A stretch of 64,000 nucleotides of DNA. Source: CAVPLM01 sp963713545. Lineage in GTDB: Bacteria > Actinomycetota > Thermoleophilia > RBG-16-64-13. The notes beneath the pieces were generated by a model that saw nothing but the letters and a program-made list of their open reading frames with translations, did not search any database and was not told the origin of the DNA. The position numbers were made by a program, and so were the translations under genes. Position 1 is the stretch's first letter, and each line of letters opens with the position of its first letter. The stretch spans positions 124,001 to 188,000 of the forward strand of contig CAVQME010000002.1 of the NCBI GenBank assembly GCA_963713545.1. The letters are read 5' to 3'. This document shows, piece after piece, positions 18,036 to 26,513 of this stretch.

Positions 18036-18302
18036 TCAGCATGCCCCCGCGATCGGCAGCAGCCGGATCTCATCGCCATCCTCGACGGCAGTCAGTGCCG
18101 TTTCCGTGGTCACGTTTCGTCCGTTGAGGGTCACCCCCACCCAGGGGGTGCCGTCTTGGCGGAAGATTCGGGTCTTGAGCCGGGGTTCCTTGACCGTGCA
18201 GTCGGCAAGAGCCTCCGCGACCGTCGCACCCTCGCATTCCATGAAGGTGGGTAGGCCAGGGAGGACGACGCCCACAGGGAGTCTAACGAGCACCTTGGCC
18301 AT
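18036..18302 (-). CDS. MoaD/ThiS-like ubiquitin-fold protein without a terminal Gly-Gly
   Basis: The 88-residue beta-grasp protein has MoaD-type spacing: an N-terminal strand KVLVRLPVG, the helix TVAEALADC, GVTLNGRNV and the final strand GDEIRLLPIAGAC. Sulfur-carrier MoaD/ThiS proteins end in Gly-Gly; this one ends AGAC. One extra G in the GGGGG run would instead read AGG followed by more residues. GGAGCT precedes ATG 18302. No moaE, thiF or sulfurtransferase gene is nearby. It could be a non-carrier beta-grasp protein or carry a sequence error. Confidence 0.7.
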   Translation of the reverse strand: MAKVLVRLPVGVVLPGLPTFMECEGATVAEALADCTVKEPRLKTRIFRQDGTPWVGVTLNGRNVTTETALTAVEDGDEIRLLPIAGAC

Positions 18303-18439
18303 TAATAGCTCCTGGTCTTGTCTGCTGGTGGTGAGACCACGCATCGTGCAGACTGCGGACTTCCAACCTGACGTCTCGTATGAGCGTAACATGAATAGGG
18401 AATCGGGACGCGTGCGAAGGGCTTGACTGAGCAGAGGCG

Positions 18440-18652
18440 ATGTTGGTTTTGATCCTTTTCGTCCTAGGGATAACCTTTTGCGCGGAGATCATCGTGGGTG
18501 TCGCTCTCTACGCGCGCTCGGGCCGAAAGGCAGAGAAGAAGAGCATCGCCAAATACCTGGGCCAGGGAGACGTCGGGGCGGCCGCTAGTCAGGAGAAGAC
18601 AGAAGCGGACCGCCCAAGTCCTCGTCTTGGACCAACAGCCTGGAAACAATGA
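18440..18652 (+). CDS. Small single-span membrane protein, unknown
   Basis: The 70-residue ORF has one hydrophobic N-terminal helix (VLILFVLGITFCAEIIVGVA), then a basic stretch (YARSGRKAEKK) and a polar tail, a topology consistent with a membrane anchor and the tail inside. GAGG precedes ATG 18440. No family is recognised. It is short, so the call rests on the clear helix and positive-inside pattern. Confidence 0.4.
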   Translation: MLVLILFVLGITFCAEIIVGVALYARSGRKAEKKSIAKYLGQGDVGAAASQEKTEADRPSPRLGPTAWKQ

Positions 18653-18772
18653 GAGGCCAGTCGTCCTCTCGCTGTGACGCGGACGGGTATACCTACCCGA
18701 TTTTCAAACGGCCGTTGATCCAGTAGCGAGCCAGGCCGACGGAGCGCCGCGACTCCGGCACCGGGGCGGCCG

Positions 18773-19126
18773 TCACGAATCCAGCTGCCTCTTGAACGTG
18801 CAGAGATACGAGTGCGCATATCTGGTCGGCTCCGTCCCGCCGCCGGATGACGGGATCCTCGCCTTGGCCTTGATCGTGGCGGTTATGGGGTCGTCGGCGG
18901 GCTTGGGCCCTCCGTGGATCAGTACGTTGGCATCCTCGTCCAGATAGACCGGCTCGATACTCACGAGTTCCCAGCCATTTGCCCCGTACTCGTTCAGCTT
19001 GGGGATCAAGGCCTGGGGCGCGTAACGCGGCGGCTCCCACCCGGGCCACAGTGACTGCAAATAAGCCTTGGTGTCTGGGTCATGCGCCTGGGCGCTCAAA
19101 ATGACGCTTCGGTATTCCCATCTCAT
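18773..19126 (-). CDS. DUF4177-like small protein
   Basis: The 117-residue protein begins MRWEYRSVIL and continues LNEYGANGWELVSIEPV, the WEY...L..LG..GWELV pattern of DUF4177. It ends YLCTFKRQ, the closing strand of that domain. About 20 residues (GPKPADDPITATIKAKA) are inserted before the last strand. It has no signal or membrane segment. It lies downstream of another small minus-strand gene (19212-19472) and may share its transcript. The function of the family is unknown. Confidence 0.7.
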   Translation of the reverse strand: MRWEYRSVILSAQAHDPDTKAYLQSLWPGWEPPRYAPQALIPKLNEYGANGWELVSIEPVYLDEDANVLIHGGPKPADDPITATIKAKARIPSSGGGTEPTRYAHSYLCTFKRQLDS

Positions 19127-19211
19127 ATATCGCTCCCGAAATCGATGCTCTCATCTTCGGTCGAGCAGATCGGTCGGAGTTCGGCTCACGCCGCGAGATC
19201 GCCGGACAGTA

Positions 19212-19472
19212 TCACGACTCGGGAGAGTAGGGTCTCTCTATGACCTCGATGTTCATGTCGACCTCGAATTGGCCCAGAGGTTCGATCGGCAGGCCCCACG
19301 ACTTCATGCCCGCCATGATGGCGTTGACGTTGCGTTCCTCCAGCAGCGCCTTCCATTCCTCGTAGTCGTAGCCTGCCAACGTCGCCGGTACGTCTCTGTC
19401 CAGATCCTCGTTCGAGCGGGGGGTCTTGTTCAGCGCGCGATCCCACTCGTGCATGACTTCGTACGCGTCCAT
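19212..19472 (-). CDS. Hypothetical protein
   Basis: This 86-residue acidic protein begins MDAYEVMHEWDRAL and includes YDYEEWKALLEERNVNAIMAGMKSWGLPIE, a helical region. A strong AAGGAGGAG site lies just before ATG 19472, which decides the start; the open frame extends upstream to 19598 without support. No family is recognised. The DUF4177-like gene follows 85 bases downstream on the same strand. Confidence 0.6.
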   Translation of the reverse strand: MDAYEVMHEWDRALNKTPRSNEDLDRDVPATLAGYDYEEWKALLEERNVNAIMAGMKSWGLPIEPLGQFEVDMNIEVIERPYSPES

Positions 19473-19773
19473 CGCTCCTCCTTGGGGTGGATGTTTCCAC
19501 ATTATCGCGGAAGCGGGTTCTGCGTGAAGGTCGCGTCGGGCCTCTGTCGTTCTATTCCTCGCCAACGCGCCACCTGTTGATCTCAGAGTGATCACCACCG
19601 ACCGACTTTACAAGATGTATACACAACCGCCTGTTCAGACTGGTCTCGGACGCAATGTGTGCACCTCTGCTTCAGATAGAGCAAATCCAACACCGAAAAA
19701 GACTCTGTTACGTAGCCCCAGGGCGTGCTATAAGTATTAAGAAAAATATCGCTATTAGCAGGGGAATCATTCT
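19473..19773. other. Intergenic region, AT-richer than its surroundings
   Basis: This 301-base gap separates divergent genes. The part around 19600-19760 is clearly AT-richer than its surroundings and contains CTATAAGTATTAAG, which could serve a promoter for the gene at 19774, but I see no confident -35/-10 pair. No RNA gene is seen. Confidence 0.4.
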
Positions 19774-20085
19774 GTGGCGGCTGACAAGATTACTTTTACT
19801 CACGGGGGCAAACTCTACGTTCTGACCAAAGGACAGGTGGTGCAGGCGTTGCTCGGTGTACCCCCGGAGCCGATACGAGCACACTGGGTGGACGTCAACG
19901 GGACCCGATATCCGGTGAAGCAGGCGTTTGCTCGAGCCACGAAACTCGACCGCTTGGACTTTGCCACTAACCAGGCGCGCAAGCATCTCAGGAGCCTCGG
20001 TTTTGTCGTGGGCAGGAACGACACTCAGGCTTTTGACTGGGAAGAATTGGTGCGTGAAAGGTCGATCACCAAAGAGAAGGACTGA
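19774..20085 (+). CDS. Small hypothetical protein with PVKQ...LGF motif
   Basis: The 103-residue protein starts at GTG 19774 behind AGGGGAA. It contains HWVDVNGTRYPVKQAFARAT followed by LDFATNQARKHLRSLGFVVG. This resembles a short domain I associate with actinobacterial hypothetical and restriction-related N-termini (PKQ...TGL...F.T..AR..L..LGF), but that link is from memory and unproven. No catalytic motif is visible. The surrounding AT-rich upstream DNA could indicate transfer. Confidence 0.6.
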   Translation: MAADKITFTHGGKLYVLTKGQVVQALLGVPPEPIRAHWVDVNGTRYPVKQAFARATKLDRLDFATNQARKHLRSLGFVVGRNDTQAFDWEELVRERSITKEKD

Positions 20086-20232
20086 CGATTTCGCGGCCAC
20101 CTGGTGCTAAGCTGTTGGCGTCTGCCGTCTGACTGTGGCGTATCTCGTCTTCGCCCGGGGCCCGGAGAAATACTGGCGGCGGCCACTTGTGACAGACGTG
20201 CCCATTTGTGTGAGGCCGAAAGGAGAACGACC

Positions 20233-20850
20233 ATGCCGGACGACCTGGCCAGTGACAAGGCGGCGATCCGAGAGACGGTCGAGAACTGGGTCGTCTGGCG
20301 GGACGCCGCAGACTGGGAGCGTTTTGCGACGGTCTGGCACCCTGAGGGGTGGATGACCGCGACCTGGTTCCAGGGCCCCTTCAGCGACTTCATCGAGGTC
20401 AGCCGCAAGGCCTTCGACTCTGGCTCCAATATCCTTCATACGCTGGGCGGCTGGTCGTGCGACATAGCCGGCGATAGGGCGATCTCGCAGGTAAAGATGA
20501 CCATCCATCAGCGTGCGTCAGTCGAGGGCGTCCTGGTAGATGTTGTCTGTCTGGGGCGTTTTTACGATTTCTTCGAAAAGCGCGACGGCCGCTGGGCCAT
20601 CGTTCGGCGACAGCCCATCTACGAGAAGGACCGCCTGGATGCGGTCGATCCGTCCGCCGTGTTGAGACTCGACCCGGAGCTGCTGGCCGCTTTCCCAGAG
20701 GGTTATCGCCATCTGGCATATCTCCAGACGAAGGTGGGCTTCAAGGTGAAGCCGGCTCTGCCAGGGATGCGTGGACCCGAGTTGGACAGGCTCTACGCCG
20801 AAGGGGCCGCGTGGCTGGCAGGCGCGGCCACACCCGGGGAGCCGCTATAA
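20233..20850 (+). CDS. SnoaL-like/NTF2-fold protein
   Basis: This 205-residue protein has a conserved NTF2-like beginning: AAIRETVENWVVWRDAADWERFATVWHPEG. It continues HTLGGWSCDIAGDRAISQVKMTI and GRFYDFFEKRDGRWAIVRRQPIYEKDR, typical of the SnoaL_4 group of cone-shaped small-molecule enzymes or binding proteins. AAAGGAG at 20218-20224 selects ATG 20233; the frame is open further upstream. The substrate cannot be inferred. It is followed closely by the NIF3-RNase H gene. Confidence 0.75.
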   Translation: MPDDLASDKAAIRETVENWVVWRDAADWERFATVWHPEGWMTATWFQGPFSDFIEVSRKAFDSGSNILHTLGGWSCDIAGDRAISQVKMTIHQRASVEGVLVDVVCLGRFYDFFEKRDGRWAIVRRQPIYEKDRLDAVDPSAVLRLDPELLAAFPEGYRHLAYLQTKVGFKVKPALPGMRGPELDRLYAEGAAWLAGAATPGEPL

Positions 20851-20869
20851 GGTCTCGTGGGGGCGCCGG

Positions 20870-22456
20870 ATGCTCGTAGCTGATCTGGACACGGTTCTCG
20901 AGAAGCTGGCGCCCAAAGCGCTGGCTGAGCCGGGTGACAATTGTGGTCTTCTCGTCGGTGCCGAAGAGGCCACGGTGCGACGCATCCTGGTAGCTTTGGA
21001 GCTTACTGAACCCGTGCTGGATGAGACCACCACGGGTGGCTACGATACGGTCCTTACGCACCATCCGCTTCTGTTCTCACCCGTGCGGTCGCTGGTTGCC
21101 TCGCGCCCTCGCGATCGGCTTCTGCGTGGCCTGGTAGCCGGCAATGTGAACCTCTTCGCCTGTCACACTAACCTGGACGCGGCTCCTGGGGGTGTGGCCG
21201 ACCTGGCCGGGGAAGCTCTGGGGCTCCGGGGGATGCGGCCGATCCAGAGGGCATCCGCCGGGTGGTACAAATTCGTCGGGTTCCTGCCGCCGGACGCCGC
21301 CGAGCAAGTCGCCGGGGCGGTGTTCGCCGCTGGGGCCGGAATCATCGGAGACTACCGGGAGTGCGCCTTTGCCGCCGACGGCAAAGGCTGGTTCACGCCC
21401 GGGCCGGCAGCTCACCCTTATATCGGGGAACCGGCGGTGCAGCAGCGGGTCCCCGAGGTCCGCTGGGAGACCGTCGTGCCACAGAAGCGGCTTCGCGCTG
21501 TGATTACAGCGTATGTGGCCGCCCATCCCTACCAGGAACCCGCGTTCGATGTGTACCCAATAGAGGATGTGGTGCTCCAAGCCGGATTGGGACGGGTCGG
21601 GACTCTTCCTGAACCATCCACGGTGGCCGGATTGGCCGGCCGCGTTGCGGAGGTCTTTGCGATCGGCGGTTGCACCTGGAGTGGGGATGGTTTAAGGACG
21701 GCGCAGAGAGTGGGTGTGCTGCCAGGCAGCGGTCGCAGTCTGATCGAGGCCGCGGCCGAGTCGTGCGAGGTACTGATCACCGGTGATCTGAGCTATCACG
21801 ACGCTGAGCGGGCGCGCGAACTGGACCTGTCGCTCATCACCATGCCCCACGGAGACGTGGAGTGGTGGGCCTTGCGGCGATGGACGGATACGATACTGCG
21901 AGAGCAGTTGGAAGGGAGCGGGGTGACCGTGTCGATATCTCGCGCGTGGCGCTCGCCCTGGGTGGGGCCGGCGCCCTCCGATCCGGCTGACGACCATGGC
22001 GCCCGTCAGAATACAAGCCCGTCCGACGGCCCGCCGACTGCACTCCCGGACGGCTCGCGGCTACGACTGCGGGTCGACGGAGGATCTCGAGGCAACCCCG
22101 GCCCCAGTGCCATCGGCGTCGTCCTCGAGGATGACTCGGGTCGTGTATTGGATACCGTGAGTCAAGCCATAGGCATTGCCACCAATAACGTCGCCGAATA
22201 TCGGGCGCTGCTCGCCGGACTGGAGTTGGCCGAGCGCGGGCGGGCACGGGAGGTGGAGGTGCTGTCTGACTCCGAGCTGCTGGTGAGACAGATGCGTGGC
22301 GAGTACAGGGTCAAGAACGAGGGCCTGAGGCCTCTACACGCGGAAGCCACTCAGCGGCTGAGGGCCTTCGACAGCGTCTTCTTCCGCCATGTACCCCGTG
22401 AGGAGAACAAACTGGCCGACGAGTTGGTCAACCGGGCACTCGACAGCGCCCTCTGA
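20870..22456 (+). CDS. NIF3-family protein fused to RNase HI
   Basis: The product has 528 residues. Residues 1-365 are a NIF3/DUF34 dinuclear-metal protein: EPGDNCGLLVG, VLTHHPLLF, HTNLDAAPGG, HPYQEPAFDVYPI, ITGDLSYHDAERA. After a polar linker (about 365-397), residues 398-528 are RNase HI: VDGGSRGNPG (Asp403), AEYRALLAGLELA (Glu), LSDSELLVRQM (Asp) and ENKLADELVNRAL (Asp), giving the complete D-E-D-D set. In mycobacteria NIF3, a C4 zinc-ribbon protein and an RNase H protein are separate neighbours; here two are one chain and no zinc-ribbon gene is present. The RNase H half should cleave RNA in RNA-DNA hybrids; the NIF3 role is unsettled. Confidence 0.9.
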   Translation: MLVADLDTVLEKLAPKALAEPGDNCGLLVGAEEATVRRILVALELTEPVLDETTTGGYDTVLTHHPLLFSPVRSLVASRPRDRLLRGLVAGNVNLFACHTNLDAAPGGVADLAGEALGLRGMRPIQRASAGWYKFVGFLPPDAAEQVAGAVFAAGAGIIGDYRECAFAADGKGWFTPGPAAHPYIGEPAVQQRVPEVRWETVVPQKRLRAVITAYVAAHPYQEPAFDVYPIEDVVLQAGLGRVGTLPEPSTVAGLAGRVAEVFAIGGCTWSGDGLRTAQRVGVLPGSGRSLIEAAAESCEVLITGDLSYHDAERARELDLSLITMPHGDVEWWALRRWTDTILREQLEGSGVTVSISRAWRSPWVGPAPSDPADDHGARQNTSPSDGPPTALPDGSRLRLRVDGGSRGNPGPSAIGVVLEDDSGRVLDTVSQAIGIATNNVAEYRALLAGLELAERGRAREVEVLSDSELLVRQMRGEYRVKNEGLRPLHAEATQRLRAFDSVFFRHVPREENKLADELVNRALDSAL

Positions 22457-22489
22457 TGATGGCGGCGTCCGGATCGAAGGTGACCCCGT

Positions 22490-22518
22490 TTGCATCGCTT
22501 TGAGGGCTGGTCTATAAT
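22490..22518 (+). promoter_or_regulatory. Sigma-A promoter of the tRNA-Gly/tRNA-Cys pair
   Basis: TTGCAT (22490-22495), a 17-base spacer and a consensus TATAAT (22513-22518) lie about 20 bases before tRNA-Gly. They probably also serve tRNA-Cys 17 bases further on. Confidence 0.85.
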
Positions 22519-22539
22519 CCGTCAGCCGCGAGGTACCGG

Positions 22540-22616
22540 GCGGATGTAGCTCAGTTGGCTAGAGCGTCTGCTTGCCATGCAGAAGGTCGAGGGTTCGAAT
22601 CCCTTCATCCGCTCCA
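22540..22616 (+). tRNA. tRNA-Gly(GCC)
   Basis: The acceptor is GCGGATG/CATCCGC, the anticodon arm TCTGC-TTGCCAT-GCAGA and the T-arm GAGGGTTCGAATCCCTT. CCA is encoded. Confidence 0.96.
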
Positions 22617-22633
22617 TGATCTTGCCCTTGCGA

Positions 22634-22705
22634 GGCGACGTGGCCGAGTGGCTTAGGCACGGGTCTGCAAAACCCGCTACACCGGTTCAATTCCGGTCGT
22701 CGCCT
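22634..22705 (+). tRNA. tRNA-Cys(GCA)
   Basis: The acceptor is GGCGACG/CGTCGCC, the anticodon arm CGGGT-CTGCAAA-ACCCG and the T-arm CCGGTTCAATTCCGG. The 3' end reads TCCT, so full CCA is not encoded. Confidence 0.95.
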
Positions 22706-23164
22706 CCTCAGAGAAGTCCTGCAAAATCACTTTTCCCCGCTCCGAGCGGAGCCGAGAAACGCGGGCCTTTTCGCCGGACGGTATCCAACCGTGTCGCGTG
22801 AGGTGTGGCGTCTCGTGTGCGGCGATGTGCGCGGCGAGTTCACTCCTCGTTACAAGTGGCGACGGGGCGCTGAGGGGAGGCCGGATGGGGAGGAAGATGG
22901 AACCATGTGGGGAGGAGCAGGTGATTCCCCTCTCAAGCCTGGTATGTCGCCGGCAACCCCTACGTAGACAACTGGACCCCGTAGGCTGATCACGCGCACT
23001 CACCGAGGGAGGTGCCCTCGGAGGGAGATCTGAGAGGGGACGGGATGGCTGCAATTCCGTCCCCTTCTTCTGAGGACTCCAGAATCGACCATTGAGGCTA
23101 CACCATTCGCAGTTAGATCGTTTCAAGAAGGCACGACGGCGCCTGCGCTTTCGCCCAGCGATTT
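22706..23164. other. 459-base region without a supported gene
   Basis: I find no convincing coding region. Two stem-loops stand out: CCGAGGG/CCCTCGG at 23003-23021, and GGGGACGG (23036-23043) pairing with CCGTCCCC (23057-23064) followed by TTCTTCT, which could terminate rightward transcription from the tRNAs. Confidence 0.45.
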
Positions 23165-24552
23165 CTAGCGCTCGTCGCTTCCCGCTCCCCGTGGCCCCAC
23201 CAGCGAAGCCGCGACACCTAGTATGCAGAGCACCGTGAAGATGGCGAAGGTGATGCGGACGCTGATAAGCACGTTCGAGTAGTCCACCGGCCCGATGGGA
23301 TGGGAGCCCACGACGACCGCCAGCACGAGGGTGGCCAACCCCATGCTGATGTTCTGCCCCGTCAGCCGCATGGTGCCGATCGTGGCCGAAGCCACCCCGG
23401 TATAGCGCCGGTCGACGCTGCCCATGATCGCGTGGATGATGGGGGTGGCGAAGAACGCGAAACCGAGCCCCAGCACGCACAGCGTGGTGATGATGTACCA
23501 GTAGGCCGTCTCCTCGCTGAGGAAGACGAAAGCCCCGAGTCCGAGCACGCAGACGGCCATGCCGGCAGAGGCGACGAAGCGCGCCTGAACCCGGTCCGCA
23601 AGACGCCCTGCAACCGGAGAGAAGACGGTCTGCACGACGGTCCCGCTGACGAGGACCAGCCCAGCCGCCTGCGGGTCGAGCCCCTTGTTGTACTGAAGGT
23701 AAAGGCTCATCAGGAAGGTCATCGCGTAGGTGGCCGCGTAGTTGACAAAGGTAGCCGCATTCGAGTAGGCGAACACCCGGTTCCGCCTGATGAGGTCCAC
23801 GTTGAGGACGGGGTCGGGGGCCCGGGTTTCCCACCAGAGGAAACCTGCGATGCCGGCAGCGCCGGTGACGATGAGCACCCAGCCGAGTGCCCCGGGCAGG
23901 ACCGAGAAGCCGGTGGGGAGCACGGTCAGCGCCACCGCCCACGTGACAGAACCGGCGACGTCAAAGTTGGCACTTTTTTGGGCTCCAGCCATTCTACATC
24001 CCGCGAACGCCAGGCAGCGAACACGCGGGCGACGGCCGCGACCGCTCCGACGAAGACGAAGATGAGCCACCATCCCAGGTTGTGGGTGATCAACCCGCCC
24101 AACACCGGTCCCAGCGTCAGTCCGAGGTAGACGCCACCCACCTGGAGCCCAAGCGCCCGGCCCCGGGTCTCGGGCGGATAGGCGAGCGTCACCATGGCGG
24201 TGGTGCAAGCAAACAGCACAGCCGTCCCAATCCCCTGCAGTACGCGAAGTAGGATCAGCACGGGAGCAGATGGGGCGAACGCAGCCGCGAAGGTGAGCAC
24301 GGTGAACGCGCCCATGCCGATGACGAAGAACCGTTTGCGGCCGTAGAAGTCGGAAAGGCGGCCGATGGGCATGAGGAGTGCCGCCGCCGCCAGAATGTAG
24401 GCGAGCGAGATCCAGCTCAGCGTGACGGCGGAGACGTTCCATTCTTCTTCGATCCGAGGTAAGGCGATATTGATCGCCGAGGCCATGAAGGTGCTGAGGA
24501 AGCCGGCCGTCGTGGCAACCAGGAGCACCATTCTTTGTGTCGACCGTTCCAT
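23165..24552 (-). CDS. Major facilitator superfamily transporter, apparent frameshift at an A6 run
   Basis: The N-terminal half (from ATG 24552, about 190 codons) has six membrane segments, the MFS motif GRLSDFYGRKR and GLTLGPVLGGLI. The C-terminal half continues in another frame to 23165 (FDVAGSVTWAV, AGRLADRVQARFV and further helices). On the coding strand CCC-AAA-AAA-GTG should read as if a seventh A were present, giving EPKKSANFDV. The break is at 23974-23979. Together about 460 residues match the DHA2/EmrB drug-exporter type. It may be a one-base sequence error, a pseudogene, or -1/transcriptional slippage on A6G. Confidence 0.82.
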
Positions 24553-24948
24553 TGCTTCTCAGCGTATACCAAACTGATGCCAGGCGAGGACGTCCAGCGG
24601 CACGCTCCAGCGAAGCCATGTCCGCCCGGCCGGGTCATTATCGGGCGGCATCGTCCTTGCGTGTTGCGCCCACGGCAGAGGCGACCAAGGACGGTTACCT
24701 GTCGTGTGTTGAGGATCTGGCCAACGGGGAATACACTCTCTGCAAGTCCCGAGAGACGTAGCGCGATCTGAGAGCCGGGTGCGCATGTGAACGACAGGAA
24801 GGAGAGCGGAGTCACTTGGGGCTCGCGCTCTTGTTGTGTACGCCGATTGCAGGCATGGCTGCGTTGGCCTCACACACTGCCGCGCCTAACCCGAGCGTTA
24901 GGCCCCGCCGGTAGCTCCCAAGCTCGCCGACGAGGGCTCTTTCTTTCC
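24553..24948. other. Region without a supported gene
   Basis: Short open frames occur but none has a ribosome site and protein-like composition together. GCCTAAC/GTTAGGC (24887-24906) can form a hairpin. The stretch 24913-24942 resembles 25573-25603 (see findings). Confidence 0.4.
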
Positions 24949-25170
24949 TCAGGCTCTGCGAGTGATCAGCGGCGAAGTCTTTGTGCCGCAGAGGACTTCC
25001 TGGTACGACTTGACCCGCCTGGGGTCATCTAACGACATGGGTTGCCAGTTCAAACAACAAGGACCCATCCAGGGCTCGGTTGGGTCTGGCAACATCATTC
25101 TCTCCCTGTCGCACTGAAACTCTCTGTCAAGGCGCAGTGGGCCATGCTTGCAGTCGTGACAGCCTCGCAT
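24949..25170 (-). CDS. Small Cys-rich protein, possibly zinc binding
   Basis: The 73-residue protein begins MRGCHDCKHG, with further Cys at FQCDRE and GPCCLNWQP, a C-x2-C...C...CC pattern suggesting one or two metal sites. GAAGGAGGACATC precedes ATG 25170, which strongly supports translation. A similar arrangement (CxxC, Cys about 9 residues later, Cys before an aromatic) occurs in the minus-strand gene at 25694-25996. I do not recognise a named family. Confidence 0.6.
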   Translation of the reverse strand: MRGCHDCKHGPLRLDREFQCDRERMMLPDPTEPWMGPCCLNWQPMSLDDPRRVKSYQEVLCGTKTSPLITRRA

Positions 25171-25693
25171 GATGTCCTCCTTCCTTCCACCTCCAGTATC
25201 GGAAGATCAGACCTTCTGTATTACCTGCCACTACCGGCCAGCGGGGTTCTTCCTCTTCTTGTTGACGCAGAGTACAACCGACCTCGAATGAACTTGGCGC
25301 GACAGCACCTTCCGGGACAACACCTTTGCCAACAACTCCCAGGGTGTGCGGTACTGCCGGATGAAGGCGACTGCTGGAGCGACTGGACCGGTCCTGATGC
25401 GGACCATGACGCCCTGGTCGACCTGCCGTACCTCATCAGCAATCTCGGCAGGCCAGTGCCCGACTCTCGGCTGAGATGACGGTGCGCCGGCTCTCTTATC
25501 TGACTTTCTGACGGAGTGTGCGCGAAAAGAAAGACGGAGGCCCTTCGGGGCCTCCGTTCTTGTCTCCCTGCCAGCTCGCAAGCTCGGCCGGCGGGGGCTC
25601 TTTGTTGGTGAGCTGAAACTACTCAGCCGCGTCCAAGGATGGCCTTCGCTTCCTCTGGACACTCCAGACCAACAACCACCCTACGCTTGGGGG
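25171..25693. other. 523-base gap holding a terminator, no supported gene
   Basis: Open frames exist on both strands (for example minus 25231-25662), but they cross the strong terminator at 25534-25557 and lack ribosome sites, so I do not call them. Confidence 0.45.
25534..25557 (-). terminator. Rho-independent terminator with UUCG-type loop
   Basis: A perfect 10-bp stem (ACGGAGGCCC/GGGCCTCCGT) encloses a TTCG/CGAA tetraloop. On the minus strand it is followed by CTTTCTTTTC, so it best serves the gene at 25694-25996. Confidence 0.8.
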
Positions 25694-25996
25694 TCATCTG
25701 AAAAGCCCCCTCTGGGCTGGAGGAGCGGGTGGAGGCGGCGACCATTTGGGCGAGCCATCGGCTTCCCACTCCTCGTCCTCCTCCTCCTCGTATTGCTCTT
25801 CCTCCTCGTACTCCTCCCCCAAGATAGACTCGTAGTCTCCGCACCAGTCTTCGGCGTTGGTCAAAACCCAAAAGGCATTCTGGCGTCCGTCGCTGTATTC
25901 GCCGCTCCCCTGGGTCGGGCGTGGGGCATATCTGCGGCAGCGTTTGGACTGCTCTTCCCAAAAACGACAGGTTGCGCAGGCCTGCGCTTCGCTCAC
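25694..25996 (-). CDS. Small Cys-motif protein with acidic low-complexity tail
   Basis: The 100-residue protein starts at GTG 25996 behind CAGGAGG. Residues 7-55 hold CATCRFWEEQSKRC...YAPRP and AEDWCGDYE, a pattern seen in many small bacterial proteins (CxxCRFW...CRRYPP...DWCG) that look like a single metal site. A Glu-run (about 61-76) and a Pro-rich tail follow. A terminator lies about 135 bases downstream. The function is unknown; it may be related to the Cys-rich protein at 24949-25170. Confidence 0.75.
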   Translation of the reverse strand: MSEAQACATCRFWEEQSKRCRRYAPRPTQGSGEYSDGRQNAFWVLTNAEDWCGDYESILGEEYEEEEQYEEEEDEEWEADGSPKWSPPPPAPPAQRGLFR

Positions 25997-26074
25997 GTGT
26001 ACCTCCTGAGGGTAGGTCTTGTCGTAGGTTGTCGAGTGCCATCTTACTAGCGGACTGGCTCTACAACCAAAATC

Positions 26075-26344
26075 TCATGGCCGCCGACGTCGATCGCGTC
26101 TGTCGTGAGCGCGGACCTCCGTTCGCAGGTCCCAGGCTCGACCCTGGGGAAATCCGATATTCGCGAGGCCACGTTTCCCTTCCAGATACTGGTCCTCATC
26201 GATGACGCCCCACTCTTTGAGCGTGTCAAGCAGCAGAGATCTTCGCTCCGTCTCCTCAAGCGGCTTCGGCTTTGGGAGACGCTCGACCATTCGCTGCCGT
26301 GAGCGTTCTGCCATCCGGTCACGCCATTCGTACCAAGTCATCAT
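26075..26344 (-). CDS. Small charged protein with SHOCT-like segment
   Basis: The 89-residue ORF starts MMTWYEWRDRMAERSRQRM and contains LLLDTLKEWGVIDEDQYLEGKRG, reminiscent of a SHOCT motif (L..L...G.I...E...K). GAGGG lies 10 bases before the ATG. The last 15 residues are Arg/Asp-rich and may be out of family. Moderate support only. Confidence 0.4.
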   Translation of the reverse strand: MMTWYEWRDRMAERSRQRMVERLPKPKPLEETERRSLLLDTLKEWGVIDEDQYLEGKRGLANIGFPQGRAWDLRTEVRAHDRRDRRRRP

Positions 26345-26513
26345 GATGTAAGCCCTCGCTGCGTTTGCCGACGCTCTGCATCTTCTTCAGCATTATCGGA
26401 TGTTGGCCCATTCCTTTTGAGGGGATGGCACCGAAGCCAAGTGAACTTCCAAGCCGATCAGCAGGGGCCATCCCTGAATGCCCTGGATGCCCAGAAGTGG
26501 GCTCTTGGGACGT

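Noticed and set aside
24537..25032. Plus-strand ORFs of 74-81 codons
   Set aside because: No ribosome sites, low-complexity Arg/Ser-rich composition and overlap with each other.
25231..25662. 143-codon minus-strand ORF
   Set aside because: It runs across a strong terminator, has no ribosome site and has a composition unlike a folded protein.
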